Shown here one piece after another: positions 33,776-44,459 of a DNA stretch of 64,000 nucleotides. Positions within the stretch are counted from its first letter, which is position 1; every line of letters begins with the position of its first letter. The notes under the pieces are model-generated. The model saw nothing but the letters and a program-made list of their open reading frames with translations, was not told the DNA's origin and did no database searches. Source of the DNA: Chinchilla lanigera (lineage: Eukaryota; Chordata; Mammalia; Rodentia; Chinchillidae); NCBI RefSeq assembly GCF_000276665.1, contig NW_004955475.1, positions 6,945,385 through 7,009,384 of the forward strand, in the 5' to 3' direction. The position numbers were made by a program, and so were the translations under genes.

Positions 33776-34821
33776 AGGTAATAAATGAGGGCTTAATTCT
33801 AGCCTCCATTTTAGTCATCATATGTGCCCTGATTTCAATCTGTATCTCTCTAAATGAGAAATACATTGTGGTAATTTGCAGAAAGGCATAATCGAGTCCT
33901 CAAAACATGCACTGTCAGAGATGGAGCTGCTTGGGTTGTGTAAAATGAGTAGGGATATAGGGAGTGTGAGAATGGCTTTTGCTAATACAAACAAAGGAGA
34001 GGAATGAGACTCTTTCAGATAATTCCCAGAGCTTTTGCACACTTAACGCACTATCTCATCACTTGGGGCAAAGCAGCTTTCTTGCAGAGGGCTAACTAAT
34101 CTGAGACATTAATTTCTACAACCAATGTTAAAACAGAGTGACAAGGAGACCAATCTTCCATACTAAACACAGTGAAGAAAATATTGGTTAGAATTACTTG
34201 AAATACAAATGACATGAAGAGAGTGCAGAAGGCCACATAATTGCTTTAAATGAGTTCAAGCCTCCTAAACCAGAATATTCAAAAATAAATAAATTTTAAG
34301 TAAAAGTCAAACCACTAGGAACTTGGTAGGAAAGATGGAAAACTGAAGATAGTTAAACATAGTAAACATTATCTGAAAGATGAAAAGAATGTATTTGACA
34401 AACCACAAATGGATTTCTTGATTTCAGGTGAGATGAGGCTCAAAGAATGAATTAAATTTATTAAAAGAAAAGGCATATATTTGGCCCCCAAATGCACTCA
34501 CTAAGACTATGTTATGGCAAATCAATCCAGTTTTGGTTTTTCTTCATGTTTTTTAGACAAGATATCCACACAGAAGAATAAAGTACTTCAGTAAGGCATT
34601 TGTCCTGCTCGCTCATTCTAATATTTTTAGAAAGAGACTAGAGGAAAATATTGTTAGGATCTATCACTGACTGAGAAGCCATCCCTAAAAAAAGTGATGA
34701 GTAATTAATTACAAAGCTCTTGAGTTTGTACTATTTACTGGGTTTTTCTTCCTCAGAATTAGATAAAACCAAAAAAAAGTAATATTCACCAGTGGGTGTG
34801 AGGATGAAAATCGACTGGTCT
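33776..34821. other. Unique spacer between the inverted arms
   Basis: No repeat or coding signal is recognised. Confidence 0.45.
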
Positions 34822-34945
34822 AAGCCAAGCATGGTGGCGCATTCCTGTAATTCCAGCATTCAGGAGGTTGAAGCAGGAAGATTTCCATGAGTTAGAGGCC
34901 AGCCTAAACTACGTAAAGAAACCCTGTCTCAGAAAACAAACAGAA
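34822..34945 (+). mobile_element. B1-like SINE, sense
   Basis: Starts with AAGCCAAGCATGGTGGCGCA and ends ACCCTGTCTCAGAAAAC. It lacks the internal 29-base duplication seen in the B1 copies at 14111 and 47957, so it is an older or proto-B1 type. It abuts the right arm of the inverted duplication. Confidence 0.85.
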
Positions 34946-35185
34946 GAAAGAAAGTGAGGAAGGAGGGATGGAAGGAAGCATGAACAATGTGTCTAAATTA
35001 TTGGGAAGAGCACTGATTTCAAGCCTTTGTCCTCATGTCCACAGATACCACCAAAATACTCAAATGTCCCAAAAATTCCAACATTTAGGTATCCCAAGTA
35101 TATCTATTAGAATTTCTTTGATAACTGGCTGCAATACAAATCCCTTTACCAACATATGTGTACCATTTCAGTGTTTGGAAAATGA
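34880..35185 (+). repeat. Right arm of the inverted duplication
   Basis: It comprises the 3' part of the B1-like SINE, a GAAG-rich tail and about 195 bp of further sequence matching the left arm in inverse orientation. The match ends at about 35185 (CAGTGTTTGG) opposite 33365. Confidence 0.8.
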
Positions 35186-35629
35186 TTATTATTGATAAGG
35201 AAAATGATTATGCCATCAGTTGTGCAAAAGTATGAAAACGGAGGAGCAGGGTGACAGCAACAAAACTGACTTTGCTAGCAGAGATATGGCAGTGCTAGGT
35301 AGAACGGATGTTCACACTGAATTCTCTGCTTGAAGAAGTCCTTAACTTGGCTCCTTGATTTCTCTGCCCTTTCTGGGTTACAAACATAGATTTCATATAA
35401 CAATCTCAGATCATTAAGTTATTTAAATGCTCTAAGCTTCAATTTCTAAACATCTAAAATATAACATAATAAAATAATTCTCTTTTCACAGGGCTGCTGA
35501 ATATTGAATAAAGCAATGCATATAAAGTATATAGTGTGATATCTGGTACTTATTTAAATCTCACCAAACAGAACTCCCTATTTATTTTTTCTCATATATT
35601 TGTTGTTTGCATCACAGTTCTCTTTCCTC
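35186..35629. other. Unique sequence, nothing recognised
   Basis: AT-rich with no clear repeat or coding signal. Confidence 0.45.
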
Positions 35630-36690
35630 AATAAATGGCCTCACCATCTATTCAGTTACTAAAAGCAAAAACAAAACCAGAAAACTGGGATATCATCCTT
35701 ATTCCCTCACTTTCATCAGCTCCTTCATCACTGAATCGGAAACACAAAATCAATCACGTGTATCTTTTCCTGAATATCTTTTCAATCTGTCTGGGCCATG
35801 TCTCTTCATTCCCATCTGTTGCTTTTAGTCCCAGTACAATTATCTATCATTGCATCTTAACCACAGTCTCTGAACTGATATTTCTACTTCTAGCTATATT
35901 CTCCTTTCTTCCATTTTTATTTCACACAGCAGCCAAAGTGATTTTTCAAAAACCCAAACTTTCCTATGTTACTGACTTGCTTAAAACCTATTAACCACTT
36001 CCAATTTTCTTTATGCCAAAGACAAATCTCTTTAAAGTATCTTTTAAGGACCTAGTACCAGTAACTCCTACCATTCCTTTATATCTGTAAATTTTGATGT
36101 CCCTTCTTTTGAGAAGTATTCACTGATTCGGGTCTTAGCTTAACTCTCACTTCTTCAAGAAGTCTTTCACAAATGCCAAAACTGGTATACCCTCTCATTT
36201 TTATATGCTGTATGCACCCAAGGCTCTCAATATTTTTTGCTGCACTTTATGCACTCTTAATAGCAACAAACACTTGCAAATCACATTCTGCCTTCCAACA
36301 ATAATTCTAAACATTTTAGATATATTGTCCAATGTAAGCTCCACAACAATTCTTTTAAATTGGTAAAATTTTTTCCTATTTTTCAAGCAGGAAATTGAGG
36401 CACAGAGAGGATAAGTGATTTACCCATGGTCATATACCTAATAAATAGTGAAAACAGTGATTTGAAACCAGCACCCAGAATCCAGCCTTTAACTACTATA
36501 CTATGCAGCTACTCAATTGTAATAAATTACTCAATGGCTTGTAATTTTGCAATGATACTCGAGAGTAAACATTACATCTGTGATTACCATTGTATCTTCC
36601 AATGCCCAACATGGTGCCAGAAATAAAATCAACATTCAGTAAATATTCAGAAGATAGGTAAGTCAGAATTTATTGAATGAATATTTACTG
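35630..36690 (+). mobile_element. L2 LINE 3' region, sense, split by a MIR
   Basis: From 35630 to about 36290 the text follows the L2 3' region, with landmarks TTTCACACAGCAGCCAAAGT, TACTGACTTGCTTAAAACC and TCTTTCACAAATGCC. It resumes at about 36545 with the L2 terminal segment (TTGTATCTTCCAATGCCCAA and TCAGTAAATATTCAGAAGAT). The gap is a MIR. L2 is an ancient, inactive LINE. The 119-codon frame at 35635-35994 is a remnant or chance frame. Confidence 0.8.
36291..36515 (+). mobile_element. MIR SINE inserted in L2, sense
   Basis: Landmarks are AATGTAAGCTCCACAACAAT, AATTGAGGCACAGAGAGGAT and ACCCAGAATCCAGCCTTTAA, in MIR order. Confidence 0.8.
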
Positions 36691-37430
36691 GATAAATACT
36701 ACTTATTGTTATCATTTCCAAACATCCTCCGCTTTATGAAGATCTCTCTGACTTCCACACCTTACTCTGGAGAGATCAAATCATTCCCACCAATGTGCTC
36801 CCAAATTAACTACTTATAATAAGGCTTGTTTACAAGTCTGAAAACTTTCTCAGGATGGTGGACGTGTAATTGATTATTGCATTTCTAATATCCATAGTAC
36901 CAGTAGGTGATTAATTAACGATAATGAATGGGAGGAAGGATGATAGACATTTAAGTAGACAAAAAATGAGAAACACATAATAAATGGATATATGCTCAAA
37001 TGAGAATACAAAAATCAATTTGAATCTAATGGGGTGAAATTTAATTAGAATAGCTGTACTTTGTTGTGCAGGGTTCTAAAAAATGAACTACCTGAGAAGG
37101 TGAGAAGATGATGCTTTATAGAAAACATATTAAAAATCTTAGTGGTTTTTGTGGTAAATGCCTTCCTGTTGATCAGCAATGCTGTGTGGTCAGCAAACAT
37201 AAAGTGACTTTAGACAGCAGCACAAATTGAATGTCGAGACTGAGAAAACTATTCCTTCACTAAATAACCTGCCCATACCAACTGTATGTACTTGGTTCTT
37301 AGCTCCACTCTTCATGAAGAAAATCGCTTGATGGGGATAATGATGATGGTTACAGTTCTTCATATGTGTAGGCTTATTTTGGAAAGTAGACCATAATCCC
37401 CAGTTTGTCTTTACTTTTACAAGTCAAGAT
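36691..37430. other. Unique sequence, nothing recognised
   Basis: AT-rich with no clear repeat family or coding signal. Confidence 0.45.
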
Positions 37431-37680
37431 TTTCATATCCTTTATTTCTCTGTACAATAGTAATAATAACAGCACTCCTCCATAGGGTTGCTAAGATGAT
37501 TAACTGAGATAATAGTTTTTTTTTTGTTTTTTTTGTTTTTTGGTTTTTCTCCGGTACCGGGAACCGAACTCACAACCTTGCACTTGCCAGGCAGGCGCTT
37601 TGCCGCTGAGCTAAATCCCCAGCCCCTAACTGAGATAACAGTTGCAAAGAACTTTTCCCAGTGTCTGACTGTCTAACTTC
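37431..37680 (-). mobile_element. MIR fragment, antisense, interrupted by an ID
   Basis: Plus-strand wording CTCCATAGGGTTGCTAAGAT then TTAACTGAGATAATAG is antisense MIR, continuing after the ID with GTTGCAAAGAACTTTTCCCA. Confidence 0.65.
37518..37626 (-). mobile_element. ID SINE, antisense, young
   Basis: The reverse strand begins GGGGCTGGGGATTTAGCTC. The tail is poly-T rich on the plus strand. A 17-base flank TAACTGAGATAATAGTT (37501-37517) recurs at 37627-37643 with one change. Confidence 0.95.
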
Positions 37681-37699
37681 AAAGATATTACCACTACCA

Positions 37700-37890
37700 T
37701 GTATAATATGGACACACATATTTAAAGTTCCTATCACATTCAATTGTCACAGTACATCTGTTAGTTAGAACTTATTATTATCATTTTATAAATTAGAAAC
37801 TTAATGATAAGAAAGCACAAGGGATCTGAGATAAGTGACACTGTGACAGTTCTGGGATACAAAATCAGTTCCAGAACCCAAGGCTTTTTC
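37700..37890 (+). mobile_element. MIR SINE, sense
   Basis: Weak but ordered MIR landmarks: TCAATTGTCACAGTACATCT, TATTATCATTTTATAAATTA and CCAGAACCCAAGGC. Confidence 0.6.
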
Positions 37891-38264
37891 ACGAGGCCCC
37901 ACTGAAAAATATAAAAATAGCCATTTATAAACACATTATGAAAAAGGAGAGAGAAAAGACACATACCTATCCCTTATCCTTTAAGTTAAAAAAAATTGCA
38001 GCACTTTCAAAAGTCATTACCTTTATAAGTGAACAAAAATGCTGCAAAGCAACTTTTGAACTCTTTTGTCTTCTAAGTATATTAGAAAACTGTCTTTCAA
38101 ACTACTATCACAAGTATTCACACAGTTCATTTTCAACAGCTGGACTGTCCACAAGCCTTTGTGCCAACAGTCTTATAAAAACAAGTGCATGTGCTTGCAT
38201 ACACACAAAATTTCTTCTTAAAACAATACAGTGAAAAGAGTGATATGATTTTCCTTCTTTTAAA

Positions 38265-38365
38265 AATAACAAAAGCATAAGAGAGGTTATACAGTATAAC
38301 TTGTTGAAGGCTACATAGGTAGGAAATGATAGGATGGAGACAAAGACGGTCTGGCTTCAAAGGCA
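38265..38365 (+). mobile_element. MIR SINE 3' part, sense
   Basis: AAGAGAGGTTATACAGTATA, GGCTACATAGGTAGGAAATG and ACGGTCTGGCTTC match the MIR 3' half. Confidence 0.6.
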
Positions 38366-38732
38366 ACCTATTTATTAGCTCTTAAACTGCCTCAGCCGTG
38401 TTCCAGGCAGTGGGCTAATTTGAATATTCAAGAAAAGCAAAATAATGACTGAGCACTCTGTGCTTAGTTTAGGCACTATGCTAAAAATAAAAAATATTTA
38501 GATCTTTGATTCATTTTAATTGCAGGTTGTTGCATGGTGATAGACATGGATCTAGTGTTAGTCTTTGACGTGTAGAAAGCCAGTTTTTTTAGCACCATTT
38601 ATTAAAAAGGCTACCCTTCTTCCAGTGAATATGTTTGGTCGCTTTGTCAAAGATCAGGTGGATGAGTGATTTTGAAGTGGTTTCTGCATATCCTAGTTCC
38701 ATTGATCCTATGATCTGTTTTTTCCATCAGTA

Positions 38733-39089
38733 CTATGCTGTTTTTATCACAGTGTCTCTGTAGTATAATTTCAAGTCAAGGATTGTGATGCTCCCTGTCT
38801 TGCCTTTGTTTCCTGGAATTGCTTTTACTATCTTGGCTCTCTTTTGGTTCCAAATGAATTTTAGGGTTGGTTTCTCTAGTTCTGTGAGGTATGCTAATGA
38901 TATTTTGACTGGGATTTCATTAAATCTGTATAGCAGTTTTGGAAGTATGAACATTTTCACTATGTTAGTTCTTCCTGCCCAAAAACAAAGGATATCTTTG
39001 CATTTTCTGATATCCTCTACAGTCTCCTTTATCAGAGTATTGTAGTTTTCAAATACTTCCTTTGTAAGACTGATTCCTAAGTATTTCAT
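38733..39089 (-). pseudogene. L1 ORF2 post-RT segment in the inverted half
   Basis: The frame starts [17 protein letters not shown] and includes [15 protein letters not shown] and [20 protein letters not shown], a well-kept 118-codon ORF2 fragment. An ID interrupts the L1 upstream of it (39173-39284). Confidence 0.85.
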
Positions 39090-39172
39090 GTTTTTGATAC
39101 TACTGTGAATGATGTTATTTTCCCAATTTCTCTCTCAGTCAGCTGGTATTTGTGTCCAGGAATGTTATTATT

Positions 39173-39284
39173 CGTTTTTTTTTTTTTTTTTTTAGATTGT
39201 TTATTTTTCCCATACCGGGAATCGAACTCACGACTTCACGCTTACCAGGCAGGCGCTGTGCCACTGAGCTAAATCCCCAGGCCC
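39173..39284 (-). mobile_element. ID SINE, antisense, inside L1
   Basis: The reverse strand starts GGGCCTGGGGATTTAGCTC, ending in poly-T on the plus strand. Flanks TGTTATTATT (39163-39172) and TGCTATTGTT (39285-39294) look like a diverged duplication of the L1 target. Confidence 0.9.
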
Positions 39285-41002
39285 TGCTATTGTTTTTGAG
39301 TGTTGACTTTGTATTCAGATACTCTACTGAATCTGGTTATTAAATCTAGTAGTCTTTTTGGTGGGGCTTTTGGGATCTTCTATGTAGAGTATCACGTCAT
39401 CTATAAATAACAATGATTTAACTTCTTCCTTTCCTGTCGTTAATGGTTAATTTCTCTGGCTAATGTTTCCAGAACTATATAGAATAGGAGTGGAGATGGT
39501 GGAGATCCTTGTCTTGTTCCTGATTTTAGAGTGAAATCTTTCAGTTTTTGATCATTTAGTATGATGTTGGCTATTGGTGTGTCATAGATGATTTTTATCA
39601 GATTGAGATAAAGACCATCTATTCCAATTTTCTGTAGGGTTTGTTTTTGTCATGAATGAGGGCTGGACTTTATCAAAAGCTTTTTCTGCATCTGTTGAGA
39701 TGATCATGTGATTTTTGTCTCTGGCTCTCTTGATATGGTGTATTATATTTATAGATTTACATATGTTCAACCATCCCTGCATCCCTGGAATGAAGTAGAA
39801 ATACTAAATCTGCTGGAAGATAGAATAGGTAGAACTCTGGAACACATAGGTACAGGCACAGACTTTATGAACCAAACCTCAATAGCACAGGAACTATCAC
39901 AAAGAATCAACAACTGGGATCTCATTTTATTCAAAAGATTGTGCACAATAACAGAAATCACCAACAGAGTGAAAAGACAACCCACAGAGTGGGAAAAAAT
40001 TTATGCTAGCTGTTCTTCAGAAAAAGGAATAATATCTAGAACATATAAAAAACTGAAAAAAATTAGACCCTCCAAATTCAGAGACCCAGTTCAAAAATGA
40101 ACATCTAAATGATAGACATTTCTCAGAAGAAGTACAAACAGCAAATAAATATATGAGAAAATGTCCAACATCACTGATCATTCAAGAAATATAAATTGAC
40201 TATGCTGAGATTCCATTTCACTCCAGAAAGAATGCCTATCATCAAGAAAACAACTAATTCCAAGTGATGGCAGGGGTAGGGGAAAAAAGGAACAATTCTC
40301 CACTGTTAATAAGAGTGTGGGCTGGTGCAGCCACTGTAGAAATCAGTGTGGAGATTCCTCAGAATACTTGGATTTGCGGTCCCACTTGACCTAGCTATTT
40401 CCCTTCTGGGTATCTTCCCAGAAGAATGAAAACCTCACAACATAGTGATATATGTGCACCCATGTTTATAGTGGAACAGTCTGCAATAGCTAAATCTTGG
40501 AAGTAACCCAAATGCTTGTCAATCAATGAATGGACAAAAGTGATGTGGTTTTTTTATATGATGGAGTATTAGTCAGCAGCAAAGAAAGATAAAATTGAGG
40601 CATTTATAGCTAAATAGATGGACCTTGAGACCCTAATCAGAAGTAAAATCAATCAGACATGCATGTGTAAATATTGCTTTATCTCTCTGGTGTGAGAAAC
40701 TGAAAATGTAAACAAGAACATAAATCTACAATACATATTGTGAAATAGGAAGAAACTGTATAAAGGAAAACTAAATAGAGAGGAGGAGCAGAAAAGAAGG
40801 AAGGGAAAGTAAAACAGAAAAGAAGGATAAAATGAAAATCAACCTTTGTGAACAGAGAAGGCAATGGGCTTTAAAAAGAGGGAATGGAAATGGGAAAAAA
40901 GAGGAAACAAGATATATCATGTACAAATTCCCTATAATGAATGTGATCATTATGTATACCTAAATTGTACCAATGAATAAGGATGTATGAAATGCTAAAA
41001 AA

Positions 41003-41724
41003 ATAAAAGCCTTAGGTATCACCCTTCCTATCAAAAGTTCTATGACTTTTTAGAGAAAACTAATATATATAAAACAAAATTTAAAGACACAGCATTGTCA
41101 CAGGGATTCAGAATAATATTGATTGCTATAGTCAATCGATGTCTCTTTAAGCTCTTAACATTTCTAGAAATGCACGTATTTTTTCACACAAATCACATCT
41201 CCTACTCCATGCACCAACTCTCTCTCATACCCAAACTAGTACAACACTTTGGTGATACATATATGCTGAAATACAGTAACAATCCCATTTTAACTATTTG
41301 TCGGTTAATTCACAAATATCTTCTTCAGTTGACCCAGGTGAACTGTTGATTCAGAAATCTAACTTGCAATAATGATATATTGCTTGAATAGGCACCAGGA
41401 CATGCCAAGGCTTTTATGAATTTTTTTTCCTTCAACATAGACACGGTAATCTGTGTTACTCATATGTTCTAGAACTTACATTGATAGAATTGTCATGACA
41501 CACAAGCCAAGTCCAGTTGTGTATTTCAAACCTTATCATAAATTGTTATAGCTCTTGAGACATTTTCTTAGATGAAAACTTGTTTGCAGTATGGAATTAT
41601 GCACAAAAATATACATTTATGATGTTTTCTCTTTTAAAAGTTTAAAACTTAGGCTTCCATAGCATTTATAAGTGTTAAACATTTTGTTAATTTTCATAGT
41701 TTTGGATTTTATTAGTAACTACTG
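41003..41724. other. Unique sequence, nothing recognised
   Basis: AT-rich with no repeat family or coding signal. Confidence 0.45.
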
Positions 41725-42030
41725 TTGGCAATCTATGGCCACTGCCTGTTTTCGTACATGAAGTTTCAATGTAACATTGTCTCCCTCATTTCTCTAGCTA
41801 CCAATGTTGAATATCGGCAAAGTTGAATAGTTGAAACAGGTTACATTGGGGCTGGGGATTTAGCTCAGCAGCAAAAGCGCCTGCCTGGCAAGCGCAAGGT
41901 CGTGAGTTCGGTTCCCGGTACCGGAGAAAAACCCAAAAAAAAAAAAAAAAAAAAAAGAAACAGGTTACATTGACCACAAAGCCTCAACTGTTTATTACTT
42001 AGCCACTTGGAGAAATTTGCTAATCCCTAA
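41725..42030. mobile_element. Ancient hAT-Charlie-type DNA element, split by an ID
   Basis: The text GGCAATCTATGGCCACTGCC, CGTACATGAAGTTTCAATG and, after the ID, ACCACAAAGCCTCAACTGTT and GAGAAATTTGCTAATCCCT follows a mammal-wide non-autonomous hAT element in order. Exact family name uncertain. Confidence 0.6.
41849..41956 (+). mobile_element. ID SINE, sense, young
   Basis: Close to the apparent consensus, including CAAGGTCGTGAGTTCGGTTC, with a pure A tail of about 20. A perfect 16-base duplication GAAACAGGTTACATTG flanks it (41833-41848 and 41957-41972). Confidence 0.97.
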
Positions 42031-42132
42031 AATACTTTATTAAATGTCTTATTATAAATCCACCCATGAAGTGAGTTCATGGTAAAAGAGCTATTAAAAG
42101 CATTAAAAACTTATTAAGACATGGAAATAATA

Positions 42133-42190
42133 GATGATAGCTAGCTAGATAAATACATAGATAGATGTAGATAGATGATAGATGATAGAT

Positions 42191-42224
<34 letters not shown>

Positions 42225-42258
42225 CGATAGGTATATATAGATAGATGATAGATAGACA
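42133..42258. repeat. (GATA)n microsatellite
   Basis: GATA units with TAGATGATAGA interruptions, the longest pure run at about 42193-42224. Confidence 0.95.
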
Positions 42259-42649
42259 ATTCATTTTACTAAAAAAATTACTAGACTTTTAAATATTGAG
42301 ATATCAGAACTGAGTAAACATTTACAAATATATCCATAGATAATGTTTTGTTATTTTTGAAAATTACTGTATGCATAACAGGCAAAAGTCTCAACTACTT
42401 CTAAAAGATTTTTTAATAAGTTTAGGTTCTCTTCTGATTCTAATCAGTGCTTACACCTGTAGCTTCACATAATTATTCACCTATGTGAATTTCAAGATCT
42501 GCTTTCTTCATTAACATTATTGCACAAAATCATAGGATGCCTATATTGGTAAGACAGAGATTCTGTACTCATGACAATGTTAAGTAGGAACAACTAGCTC
42601 AGAGGGAGGAAGAGACTTACCTAAGACCCAACAGTCAGTAAAGAGATTA

Positions 42650-42785
42650 AACTGGCCCGACACAGTGACACACTCCTATAATTCCAGTGCTCTAGGAGGT
42701 TGAAGCAGAAGAGTCATTGTAAGATCAAACCAAGTCTGAGTAATTTAGCAATTTAATGAGACCATGTCTCAAACTAAAAAAGGAA
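42650..42785 (+). mobile_element. B1-like SINE, sense, diverged
   Basis: TCCTATAATTCCAGTGCTCT, AGGAGGTTGAAGCAGAAG and ACCATGTCTCAAACTAAAAA give the B1 order. Confidence 0.8.
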
Positions 42786-42839
42786 TTTTAAAAATTAAAT
42801 AAATGTCCTTGTATTCCATGTTTTAACTACTGTTGCCTC

Positions 42840-42847
<8 letters not shown>

Positions 42848-42879
<32 letters not shown>

Positions 42880-42903
42880 CAATTTCTGTTATATATATAT
42901 ATA
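42848..42903. repeat. (TA)n microsatellite, two blocks
   Basis: TA runs at 42848-42876 and 42890-42903. Confidence 0.95.
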
Positions 42904-43218
42904 TTCCCATATATTGACAGATATTTAGTATTTAGGTCCTAATAAAATTATTTTCATAGCTATTCTTTTACTTTAACAAGAGGTTTTCAAATGAGAAATA
43001 AAGAACCAAGACGGAGAAATATCCTTCCTAATATCTCAGAATAAATTAGAGACAGAATTAAGACTAAGTGTAGTGCATTTGCAGAGTATGCCAAAGGGTG
43101 ATATATTTGGTCCATGATTGATCAGAAGAAATCAGTGGCTGTCTGGGACTCACCAAGTTCCCAAGTTAATGTTTATATTTTACTCGATGTTAAGAAACCA
43201 CTGACTTTAATAGTCAAT

Positions 43219-43552
43219 TGTGCTAGTTAGCATTCTGTTGTTGTGACAAAATACCTGATAAAAACCACTTGAAAGAAGAAAGGCTGATTTTTTTCATATT
43301 TTCTGAGGTTGCAGTCCATGGTCAGCCAGCTCCATTTGCTTCTAGCACTGTGGTGAGGCAGAAATATCAGTGCAGAAGGGTATAGGGCAGGAAAGCTGCT
43401 CCACTCATGGCAGCTAGGAAACAGAAAAGGTGAGACAGCTCTCATAACCCAATCACTTCCCGTAAGTCCCACCACTTAACACTGCTGCATTGGAGACCAA
43501 GCCCTCAAAAAAATGAACATTTTAGGGGAGAGTTTAGATCCAAACCACAATA
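43219..43552 (-). mobile_element. MaLR-type LTR, antisense
   Basis: Plus-strand wording TTGTGACAAAATACCTGATA, CTCATAACCCAATCACTTCC, AGTCCCACCACTTAACACTG and GATCCAAACCACAATA is the reverse complement of an MST/MT-like ERVL-MaLR LTR. No partner LTR is nearby, so it is solo or a remnant. Clean target duplication not seen. Confidence 0.75.
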
Positions 43553-43789
43553 CCAAACTAACTTCTTGTTGCCGTATTGTCTTCTCTTACCAGGCCTAAA
43601 TTAAACTGATAAATTATAATGACATAGGAATTATGGAGTGGTACAAGGATATTCCTTTACATTTTCTCTAAAGCCAGGGGTCCTGGGAAGATTGATAAAA
43701 AAGAAAACTGGCTATGTTGTACAGACTCTCTTGACACCTTTACTTTTAAATCTTAGAAAGTCTGGCCCTTCGCTTTGTAGTCTATCTAC

Positions 43790-43791
<2 letters not shown>

Positions 43792-43882
<91 letters not shown>
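43792..43882. repeat. (CT)n followed by (CA)n compound microsatellite
   Basis: CT at about 43792-43840 and CA at 43841-43882. Frames with Ser/Leu or His/Thr repeats across it are low-complexity translations. Confidence 0.95.
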
Positions 43883-43886
<4 letters not shown>

Positions 43887-44099
43887 TGTTCTTGCTCGAA
43901 ATCCCTGTCTTTGTTATGTGTAGGCCTACTCTTCCCTTAATCTCCATCTGCCCCCATCTCCTCCAGGTTAAATGACCATGATCCACATGACATCCTCCAG
44001 GATCCCTTCAGCTGAAGGCTAGCTCTACCTCCTATGAAGACTCACAGCTCTTTTCTTGTGTAATTCTTCAACCTTAGCCTGTGTGTTTCAAAATGAGTG

Positions 44100-44249
44100 T
44101 CTTATCTGCCAGGCACAAATAGTTCTTGAAGAAATTAATGATTATATCTGATCTTCACAGCAACTGATATTGAAGGTAGAAAAAAGTTCATCATTCCTCT
44201 TTCACAGTAAATAAAGTTGAGGATTTGAGAAGTGACACATGGTTACTAA
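44100..44249 (+). mobile_element. MIR fragment, sense
   Basis: TGCCAGGCACAAATAGTTC, ATCTTCACAGCAACTGATAT and GAGGATTTGAGAAGTGACAC fit MIR order. A short hAT element follows immediately. Confidence 0.55.
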
Positions 44250-44326
44250 CAGTGATGAAGAACCTTTTAGTGCTTTCAATGATAGCAGCCCACTGTGGCA
44301 CACATGCCATAGGTTCACCACCACTG
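44250..44326. mobile_element. Miniature hAT element, same end family as 33073-33300
   Basis: 77 bp starting CAGTGATGAAGAACCTTTTA; the reverse complement of the right end starts CAGTGGTGGTGAACCTATGG. These match the ends of the 33073 element. Eight-base flanks do not match, so target duplication is lost or this is a deletion derivative. Confidence 0.65.
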
Positions 44327-44459
44327 CAAGACCAAACAGAGCTATGGTCTTCTGTTTCTCCCTTTCATTGATATATGGGTACTTTCTTCATATATCTTTA
44401 ATCAAGATTATTCCAGAGACCTGAACACATACTGTACATTATAAAATGATAAAAAAAAA

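Larger units (their letters stand above)
38497..40991 (+). mobile_element. L1 with 5' inversion (twin priming)
   Basis: The left part (38497-39785) is antisense L1 ORF2 and the right part (39786-40991) is sense L1 ORF2 C-terminus plus 3' UTR. In L1 coordinates the outer end of the inverted part (ATTTAGATCTTTGATTC) is contiguous with the start of the sense part (GTAGAAATACTAAATCTGC), the signature of twin priming. ATGCTAAAAA occurs at both edges (38478-38487, 40992-41001) as a likely target duplication. One 130-codon frame at 39708-40100 crosses the junction and is a chimera ending in ORF2 sequence. Confidence 0.85.

Noticed and set aside
33323..33866. Lys/Glu/Arg-rich and Pro/Phe/Ser-rich frames over 33570-33720
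   Set aside because: They are translations of a TTCC/GGAA microsatellite, not proteins.
39708..40100. 130-codon frame that looks like a novel fusion
   Set aside because: It crosses the L1 inversion point; its C-terminal part is plain L1 ORF2 and its N-terminal part is antisense L1.
42133..42258. GATA array considered as a CRISPR-like or structured repeat
   Set aside because: Simple tetranucleotide repeat with no spacer structure; the genome is mammalian.
43638..43986. Frames rich in Ser-Leu, His-Thr or Arg-Glu repeats
   Set aside because: Products of the CT/CA compound microsatellite.
44242..44334. 8-bp target duplication around the miniature hAT element
   Set aside because: The two flanking octamers do not match; the call rests on the ends alone.
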